A DNA stretch of 64,000 nucleotides, taken from contig NC_082693.1 of assembly GCF_949987515.2 (NCBI RefSeq), positions 20,270,994 through 20,334,993 of the forward strand. The letters run 5' to 3'. This stretch comes from Delphinus delphis (Eukaryota > Chordata > Mammalia > Artiodactyla > Delphinidae). This document shows positions 56,442 through 64,000 of this stretch, one piece after another. Each line of letters begins with the position of its first letter. The first letter of the stretch is position 1. Made by a program: the position numbers and the translations under genes. The notes below the pieces were generated by a model. It had not been told where the DNA came from and did no database searches. It was given only the letters and a program-made list of their open reading frames with translations.

Positions 56442-57617
56442 AATAACTGGTATAATTGAGTGCTAGCTAGAAAGGGTGTCAGAGATCACTGAATCTAGAG
56501 TTTCTTAAAGATATTTGTTATACTCTACCCCCAAAAGACATTAAGATGTGTCACTAGAAAAAAAATTTTTGAAAATACTGTACTAAAGTACAGCTGGGGT
56601 CTTTAACTGCAGAACCTTCCACAGCCTTTACCATGCTAATGTAAATTTGGAGAGTATAGTATGCAGCATTTCCCACTTTATTTTAATTTATTTTATAATT
56701 TTACTTCTGCAGACAATTTCACAAGTCTAAAGCACAAATTTTGAGAGCTCTGATCTAAGCCAATTCTTTATTTGATGGAGAAGGAATTGACACCATATTG
56801 GTATGCAACTTGCCCAACACAACAAAACTAAAAAATGGCATAGATGGACCTAGGTCTGAGTTTATTCTAATCCCTAAATTTAGTAGTATGTTCTTTGCTG
56901 GATGTCACACTGCATTCATTCTTTCCAAATTGTCATAATTCAAAATCACTGCTCTGAAAAAAGCCAATGTGTTAAGAAGAAACATTCACTAAAAATCTTT
57001 TTTCACAATTTTATGCTGTGAGTTATACAATCATTGACCACCAGAAAATCCAACACCTCTAACTCAGCCCCACCCCTAAAGCTGTGACTTCCCAAAATTA
57101 CATCTTTGTGGTTTCCTCAAAGTGAGACCACCAGATAAGAATAGTAATACAAATTGATCAACTATAGTGTTTCTGCCTTTCTTGGGTTCAAACCCAGATG
57201 TATAGTCAAATTGGTTGGCTTTAAAATGTTCATTTTGAGAAAGTGTCCTTGACTATAAATGAAGTGATTCAAATATTTAGAGAGAAATTTTCATGCTTAC
57301 TCAGTGATGTGAAAAACCATGACATTTACCAAAAATAGGTCTTCATATGCTTTAGCTCTTACTTTCATGTGGAGAAGTGGATAGAAGGGGAAGATGCGGA
57401 GGTCATGGTGCAGAGTGCAGCAAAGGCAAGTTTTTCTCAAGATCGTGGAGCAAAGGGATGGATGAGTTCAATGACATATCTACAGGTCCTTGGTGATTGA
57501 GGCATTGTCCTGGGAGCCGAAGACTCATCTACAGACGGCTTCAGGATGTCTTGGATGGGAAAAAAAAAAAGTGGCTCTCCAGTGTAATGGAATCCTGTTC
57601 TGGTGAAATCATTCATT
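56442..57617. other. Unassigned sequence
   Basis: No gene or confident repeat is recognised. The end at about 57360-57600 is less AT-rich. Confidence 0.45.
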
Positions 57618-57628
57618 CAGCTCTATTT

Positions 57629-57830
57629 TTTTTTTTTTTTGGTATGCGGGCCTCTCACTGTTGTGGCATCTCCCATTGCGGAGCACAGGCTCCGGACACG
57701 CAGGCTCGGTGGCCACGGCTCACGGGCCCAGCCGCTCCGCGGCATGTGGGATCTTTCTGGACCGGGGCACGAACCCGTGTCCCCTGCATCAGCTGGCGGA
57801 CTCTCAACCACTGCGCTACCAGGGAAGCCC
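57629..57830 (-). mobile_element. CHR-2-like SINE
   Basis: This is a full minus-strand SINE with its T-run tail at 57629-57640. It is bracketed by cagctctattt at 57618-57628 and 57831-57841, an exact 11-base duplication. Confidence 0.96.
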
Positions 57831-57841
57831 CAGCTCTATTT

Positions 57842-58964
57842 AATAAAGCAATCTTTATTGCTTTAGAAGACTGACAGACACTTACATTGCTTTTAAGAAA
57901 AAAAAAAAAGGGGGCACCTTGAATTTGATAAATCACTTAAAGTACCAATGATACAGAACCCTGGAAAGTAGGAATGTGACCTCAATGTAAGACCCCAAAA
58001 CACCTAATTTCAGGGTAGACTCCCATCCACAGATGCCACTTATCCCTCTGAGGCATCTTTACTTCCTCCCCTTGTTCCCTGAAGGTTTTTAAAGGAACTC
58101 AAGATTATGTTGACAGCATGACTGGAGCAGTTAAAAAAGAAAATAAATAAAAAGGAGATTGAAGGCTCTCATTTGGACAAATTGGGTCTTCATTCCCTGC
58201 TATTGAGGAAAAGTTAGTGGTTTTTTTTTATTTTAATGTGTTTGTAATTGTAATCTTAAAATATGCATTAAAGTGGACAATTGCTCAGTTTTCAAAGTAC
58301 ATTTTTAGAGCTCCTGTCAACCCACCTTTTTATTAAAATGATGCAAAAAGAAGTAGAAAGGAGAAGTACTGAATATTAAATCTTTCTCCAGCCCTCTGTC
58401 TGATTCTCTTAAGGTCTGTACTGATATTTTTAGGCTTTGAGCACATATAAAATTTCATGGCTGTTTTAATATACATACAGGCTTGAAACAGATGAAAGCT
58501 TCCATCTGAATGATATAGATTCCCACTCCCACACGCAGTACTCAGACAAAACACATGAAACTAAGTTTAACTACTCCAGAGGAAAAAAAGCTAATTCAAT
58601 CCTGCCAGGATCTGAAGCTGAGATTCTAAGGATTTTAGGCTTTTTTAAATCTGTTCTTTAGCTTTTTAACACACTCCCCTCTGTTATGAGCTCTCACATG
58701 GAATCAATCCCAGGACTTGTCTGCTGTCTGCGGAGTGAGCCTTCATTATTCCACATGGATGTGATCTGGGGACCGTGACAAACAACAGAATATGAAGTCA
58801 GTGAGCAGAGAAGTTTGTTCTCTGGTAGAAGGAGGCAAGGTCCTTCACGGAGGCTAAATTTCGGTTCCTGGATCAATGAGGAATCTACGAAGCAATGAGT
58901 AGCATGGAAATGAAGAATGATGACCTTCTCTCCATATGGAGTCAAACCACATGGGAAAGGTGGG
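57842..58964. other. Unassigned sequence
   Basis: Nothing is recognised apart from an A run at 57898-57909 and a T run near 58219-58230. Confidence 0.45.
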
Positions 58965-59200
58965 AGCAGGCTTTTATTGAGAACTTATTATGTACTATGC
59001 AGTGTACAAGGTTTTTTTTAAGGTATTTAATTTTATGCCAGGAAACCTCATAAGTGAGTTATCTATAGTTTTTTTGTTTTTTGCTTTTTTAACAGAGAAA
59101 AAAAGAAGAGGGCCCAGGGCTTGCATAACTTGCCCAAGTCTACACAGTAACTAGGAGTGTCAGAATTGAAAGACCCAGAGCCAGTTAGAACTGTAAGACT
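58965..59200 (-). mobile_element. MIR SINE, with a T-rich interruption
   Basis: 'gcttttattgagaacttatt', 'cataacttgcccaagtctac' and 'agtaactaggagtgtcagaa' are MIR blocks in reverse complement. A T-rich segment (59066-59093) interrupts the middle. Confidence 0.75.
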
Positions 59201-59439
59201 AACTCAGTGTACGCCGGCAATGGAAAATTCCTTATATTCTCTGTAACTAGAGTAGACACAAAATCTACCTACACAGCAAACAAACAATTGCTCTACACTT
59301 AGTCGTTACCCAAATCTTGTACAACTGTTCCAGCTATTGGGAAGACCCTTCTGAATGGAAGCATGTATATGTTTGAGTTCTCAGAGTGAGAAAAAGATGT
59401 TTTCTGTTTTATTAGTAAGTCAAAATCCCATCATGTTTC

Positions 59440-59494
59440 TTTCTTTTTTACCTTTTTCAGCTTTATTAAGGTATAATTGACAAAATTGTAACCT
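59440..59494 (-). mobile_element. Tiny L1 3' end (about 55 bp)
   Basis: 'cagctttattaaggtataat' preceded by a T-rich run is the extreme 3' end of an L1 on the minus strand. It is flanked by atcatgtttc at 59430-59439 and 59495-59504. Confidence 0.75.
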
Positions 59495-59694
59495 ATCATG
59501 TTTCCTAAGAGGAAAATAAAGCAGCCAGATTGCCACCACTGCCCTACAGATCCAATTCAATCCTTCCAATGCCAAACATCTACCAATTTCACTTTTGTTG
59601 TGAAGTTCCATGGCTCTTTGCAACCTAAGGAACACACTGAATGGGATGAGTCTAGGCCCATTCACTAAAAGACCTTGTCTCTCCTATTAGGAGA

Positions 59695-59746
59695 GCACCA
59701 CAACTATTGAAGCCCGCGCTCTGCAACAAGAGAGGCCACCGCATGA
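59695..59746 (+). repeat. 52-bp exact copy of SINE interior
   Basis: These 52 bases are identical to 60320-60371, an internal part of the CHR-1-like SINE 573 bases downstream, in the same orientation. There is no SINE head or tail here and the flanks do not match, so this is not an independent SINE insertion. Confidence 0.95.
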
Positions 59747-60069
59747 CAATATGTCATATGAGAACTTTCAGAAGAAACCTCAGTGCATATCTTTTATAAA
59801 CCTGTAAGCTTAATATAATATTTGATAACTGCTAAATATATTGTTCACTGAAATATACTTTCCAACTATCAAAAAGGAAACAAAAACTCAATTGTTCATA
59901 TTTCCAAACTTGTTTTCCTGTGCTATTGTTTTCAATTGGGTCCTTATAAAACAAAGGCTACTTGTAGCTGCACTATTTCCCCTTCCTTCCAAGTGTGGGG
60001 AAACAATTCTCTATTCTCTGTGGGTCTATTGTATTTCTGCACATCTTGAAAGAGAAGCATTGACTGACC

Positions 60070-60840
60070 TTTGTTCCAGACTATCTTTTCAAGGAAACTT
60101 GTATCACAGACAGGCTTTGAATATAGAGACAGTTTCTCACTTCGGAGCAAAGATTAGATTTGCTTAACAGCTTCAGAAGATGGAAATAGGGCATCCCTGG
60201 TGGTGCAGTGGTTAAGAATCCGCCTGCCAATACAGGGGACACAGGTTTGAGCCCTGGTCCGGGAAGATCCCACATGCTACGGAGCAACTAAGCCCGTGTG
60301 CCACAACTACTGAGCCCACGCACCACAACTATTGAAGCCCGCGCTCTGCAACAAGAGAGGCCACCGCATGAGAAGCCCGCGCATCACAATGAAGAGCAGC
60401 CCCCGCTCACTGCAACTAGAGAAAGCCCGCGGGCAGCAATGAACACCCAACGCAGCCAAAAATAAATAAATCTATTTAAAAAAAAAAACAAAGAAGAAGA
60501 TGGAAATAGTGTCTCCCTCCGGAACAAAGGGCAGGTACGCTTACTGACTATTATAAAAGATTTTGGTTCCCTAAGCTCAGAATTCCTCTCCTGTAACATA
60601 ACCCACTGTGTGTGCGGGTGTCATCCAGTCCTCTTTACATCAATCTGGGCAGACTGACGCTAGAGGAACTGGCACAAAAATGCCGATACTCTGACTGCTT
60701 CTATTGCTGTAACGAATTGTTCTTAGTCTCTGATCTAGGAGTCTTGTGTCTTCTACCTGCATCTATGATACTGTGGCAGGTTAACATTTTTGCTTGCAAG
60801 TGGAATGAAATCCCAGACCTTTCTCAGTGTTTGGCAGTTT
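60070..60840 (+). mobile_element. ERVL-like LTR, 5' copy, split by a SINE
   Basis: The part at 60510-60840 aligns by eye to 61945-62285 along its length (roughly three bases in four): 'tctccctccggaacaaaggg', 'ttcctctcctgtaacataac', 'gaggaactggcacaaaaatg' and 'gagtcttgtgtcttctacct'. Upstream similarity continues to about 60090 once the SINE is removed. It resembles MER21-type LTRs of the ERVL class; the family name is from memory. It is an old retroviral relic with no coding content. Confidence 0.7.
60190..60494 (+). mobile_element. CHR-1-like SINE inside the LTR
   Basis: It has a tRNA-like head ('ggtggtgcagtggttaagaa'), B-box-like 'aggtttgagccc', a body with the internal 'caccacaactattgaagccc' repeat, and an A-rich tail. 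It is bracketed by agaagatggaaatag at 60175-60189 and 60495-60509, an exact 15-base duplication. Confidence 0.96.
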
Positions 60841-61839
60841 TAGAGATGAGGATGGGAAGTCGACTGGTCATGGCAACATGAAGAAGGAAGGGTGGTGGTC
60901 TCATAGGCCAATTAAAGGGACTTGATGGAGTCCATACAATCAGTAGTGAATATGCTGGCCAAATTGTATGGTGTACTGGGCAGTAAGTATTCCTTCTCTC
61001 TGTTAAGGAGGAGGTATTTGGAAAGTGGTTGAAGACTGGACACAGGAAAAAGTTCAAAGACAGCTGCCCAAACACTGCTCTGGTTTTTGCTAACTCTCCT
61101 CCAGGTCAGGGGTGGGGATGGCAGTGGTGGAGTGGGGGAAGGACTTCCTTTCCCATCTGGTGGGCAGCCTCAGGTCCCCCACATTGTAACAAATAACAAG
61201 ATTCATCCTGGTATGCCCTCTTTCAGACAAGAGTTGCAGAGACATAACACCTACACTGCACATTAAAGGAGAGAAAGTTTTGACCATACAGGTAGAACGT
61301 GGCCTAGTATGCTCAGGATAGGAGGAAGGGTGCGTAATACTTATCAAGGAAGACTGGCGACAGTTGGCCCATCAAATGGCTCACACTCTATCATCACGCC
61401 AACCTTCAATCTACTTGGAGATGACAGTAAATGTCTCAAAGTTTTTCTGTGATCCGTCCTTGTTGATAAAAGTGACCTTTGGCCTTTTGAAGGGAGATTT
61501 CCCCAAAAAAAGACTCCCAGGAGAATTGGGTTCTTTTTGTCCTGATTGGCTTTACAATAGTTGAAGATGACCCACTAAAGAGTGATAAACGGACCCAAAG
61601 AAATGTACATAACTTCTTGTAGTCAGCGTTGTTGTCCTGGAAAACTTCCCTAGCCCTTAGGATGAACCTAGGCAAGAATGTAACATGCTTTCTTAGTAAC
61701 AGCCGGCAGTTTCCCCAGAGTAAGATGGATCTTCGAAGAAATGGATTCAGTCAAGTCTGAATCACCCAGAGATAGCAAACCTTGCAGCCATAGCTAGAAA
61801 GCAACATGACTTTGGCTGTAGAATCTAGGGGTCCTCAAA
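60841..61839 (+). mobile_element. Internal region between the LTR pair
   Basis: About 1 kb lies between two directly repeated LTRs. No gag, pol or env domain can be recognised in any frame; the longest frames are 66-85 codons. It is either the internal part of a nonautonomous element or a heavily deleted provirus. Confidence 0.5.
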
Positions 61840-62290
61840 GTTTAAATAGAAGGTACCAGGAATGATGGACTTGGCGCTTGACATAGGGCTTTTTGTATAG
61901 CAATATCATGAGAAATTTGTTTGGTGGAGACATGAGTTCAATATCATAAAGATAAAGTCTCCCTCCAGAACAAAGAGCATAAATATTTACTGCCCATTGT
62001 GAAAGATCCAAGTTCCCTATGTACGTCAGGCTCCTCTCCTGTAACACAACCCACTGACCTGAAGGTGTGACCTGGCCCTCTTTGCATCAGTTTGTGAGAA
62101 TTGGGGCTCGGGGAACTGATGCAAAAATGCTGATGATCTGGGCTTCTTTTGTTGCCGTGAGTATTAAACTGTCTTTTGTCTCTGACCCAAGAGTCTTGTG
62201 TCTTCTACCAGCATCCATGGAACTATGACAAGCCAATTTGTTAGCGTGCAAGTAAAGTAAACTCGCAGATTCTTCACAGTTCTTGACACC
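61840..62290 (+). mobile_element. ERVL-like LTR, 3' copy
   Basis: This is the partner of the 60.07-60.84 kb LTR in the same orientation. It contains 'tctccctccagaacaaagag', 'tcctctcctgtaacacaacc', an ATTAAA-type signal near 62163 and 'gagtcttgtgtcttctacca'. The 25% or so divergence between the pair implies great age, since the two LTRs of a provirus are identical at insertion. Confidence 0.7.
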
Positions 62291-63998
62291 AGACAAATTA
62301 TGACCTTCTGTAAAGATTTAAGAATTTGAATAGATGCATGCTTTATGTGTGTGTTTTCTGTTGTCTAGGAAAACATTTAAGATGGGGAGAAACATTTCAT
62401 GAAAGTAAAAATGGCAAAGGGGAAAACGACAATGAAATACAGCTCTTCTCTTGGAGTTTGATTTAAAGCTTTTCTTGTTCTACTGCCTGAGAACCCACCA
62501 TGGAGCCTTCCTATTTTAGGTTTAAAAATTTGACTTGTAAACATAAGTGCTCCTGGGAGTGCAAGACACTAGGCCAACTAGTGGGTCATTCACACTTCAG
62601 GGTAATCAAAATAATTCCCTCTCTTCAACTAATTAGACTCATCACCCAGAAATAATGGTAATTTGATGTGTTTATAGAGCGGTATGGGAAGGGAGGCAGA
62701 ACAAAAGGAAAAGAAAGTCAACACTGGACTAAATATTGAGCCTGCACTGTCCCACCTGCTTTTGGCAGCCAGAATGGAGCACAATTGTAAGACACACTTA
62801 AAGGAAAATGCCCGGAAACATGACAAAAATGATACTTGATAGACACTAAAGACAAATTGCTTCCACATCCCTAGAGATTATGCAGAGATCAGAGATATAA
62901 AGTGGCTGGAAGATTCAGTGAGCCTGGTCCACTGCATTTTCCTCTGTGTCCCTAAGAGAGACTCTTGACCAGGTTTTGGAGATGAGTTATTTGTAAATTT
63001 GGACAGTCCAAACATTTTTTATCACCTTCAACTTTACTTTTGAAGTATTGACATAACCTAGGAGTCCAATTTTAAGAAGTTTCAATAAACATTTGTTGCT
63101 TTCACTCAAAAGACCAATCCTAAGAAGCCACACTGACAAAGTTAAGACAGCTGAAACTTCATGAAATGAGGTCTGTTAGTACAGTTGCTAATTGAGTCAC
63201 TAAACTTTTTCTCAGCTGGGTAGAAATAAAATACAGTATTGCTTAGAGACTGAAAAATATTGCTAGGAGGAATAAGTTTACAGATTTGTCATTCAAATCA
63301 TCATTTTTCTGTAGCTGAGTGGTAACAAAAATATATTTCTTTCAGATAATCAAAAAAAACAGTTTGTAAAATTACCTTTAAAACTTAGTAACTTATTTTT
63401 TTCCCAGAGATTAAAATAATAGAGCTTTGCACATAGTGAACTTTAGTAAATATTTGCTGATTTGAATTGAATTCAGTATGGTAGAGAGGAGGATACATTA
63501 GCTTGAGTTCTAGGTTCAAATGATCTCTTAAACACACCTCTCTCTGAACGTTTTGCTCTACCAAAATAAAACAGCATAAATTTTCTTAAATCAATGTTTT
63601 CCTTGGGCCTGCCTGTAATATTTTGTTGCCCAAGATCCTTTAGTATTGCTGTGGGTTCGATGCCTGCCACATCAGTGACTATAAGTGGCTCTTCTGATTT
63701 TCAGAATCTGTCTACCCTATTTTTAAAATATAAAATGTGAATATCTATTCAAAGATAAGGGGTGAAGATATTACTGTATATTAGGCCTCTCTTATCCATT
63801 ATGGTAAAACAACCTAGTTTTAAGTAGCCAAAATTGGGAGAAGATGGGCAGTTATCAAATACAGTCCCAGAATTCTATTTAAGTTCAATGAACTTGATGT
63901 TACTGCTGCATCTTTGAAAACCAGTGGCTGTGGTCATTCACAACGCATAGTAGCATTATTTTCTGAGAAGGGAAAAACTAGGGAAGGAACAGTTTTGG
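62291..63998. other. Mostly unique sequence to window end
   Basis: No gene is recognised. A weak L2- or MIR-like 3' end lies at 63420-63465 ('gagctttgcacatagtgaac'). Confidence 0.45.
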
Positions 63999-64000
63999 GG

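Noticed and set aside
1..63998. Bacterial-type systems, CRISPR arrays, operons or phage
   Set aside because: Repeat content, base composition and lack of dense coding show a mammalian nuclear genome. No regularly spaced repeats were seen.

Overview
This is a stretch of a mammalian nuclear genome, almost certainly from a whale or dolphin. It holds no protein-coding gene that I can recognise. The diagnosis rests on the repeats. There are tRNA-derived SINEs of the CHR type (Cetacea-Hippopotamus-Ruminant), some with long A tails and perfect target-site duplications. There are many 5'-truncated L1 copies with the cetartiodactyl 3' end. I saw no BovB or Bov-A/tA elements, which a cow- or sheep-like ruminant window of this size should carry. 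Beneath these lies the old mammalian layer: MIR, L2, Tigger1, MER5A, HAL1, an MLT1 LTR and an ERVL-like LTR pair.

Layout. 1-9.5 kb: Tigger1 deletion derivative, an old L1M 3' end containing an AT hairpin, MIR, L2, two CHR SINEs (the second inserted inside an old L1 reverse-transcriptase relic). 10-15 kb: L2 pieces, a repeat-free stretch at about 11.04-12.2 kb that may be conserved noncoding sequence, and a 1 kb L2. 15.4-22 kb: three 5'-truncated L1s (one with a tiny 5' inversion), MIR/L2 fragments, a GT/GA microsatellite and two SINEs. 24.4-34 kb: a SINE, rearranged L1 scraps, MER5A, then a full-length L1 of about 7.2 kb (25.2-32.4 kb) with a CpG-rich 5' UTR, broken ORF1 and broken ORF2, followed by HAL1 and another L1 stub. 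34.5-43.5 kb: SINEs, MIRs and the longest L2 (about 1.3 kb). 43.5-48.5 kb: mostly unique sequence. 48.5-59.5 kb: MLT1 LTR, MIR/L2, GT microsatellite, three short L1 inserts, L2 and a SINE. 59.7-62.3 kb: an exact 52-bp duplicate of SINE interior, and an old LTR pair whose 5' LTR is split by a SINE. 62.3-64 kb: unique sequence.

The genes do not work together as a system. What can be read is a history of insertion, nesting and decay in an intergenic or intronic region. The full-length L1 could not retrotranspose on its own: ORF1 has several lesions, ORF2 has lost a catalytic endonuclease asparagine, has a frameshift just before the reverse-transcriptase FADD motif and has a stop about 21 codons early. 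Repeat family names come from recognition by eye, and boundaries are good to about 10-30 bp unless a target-site duplication fixes them.
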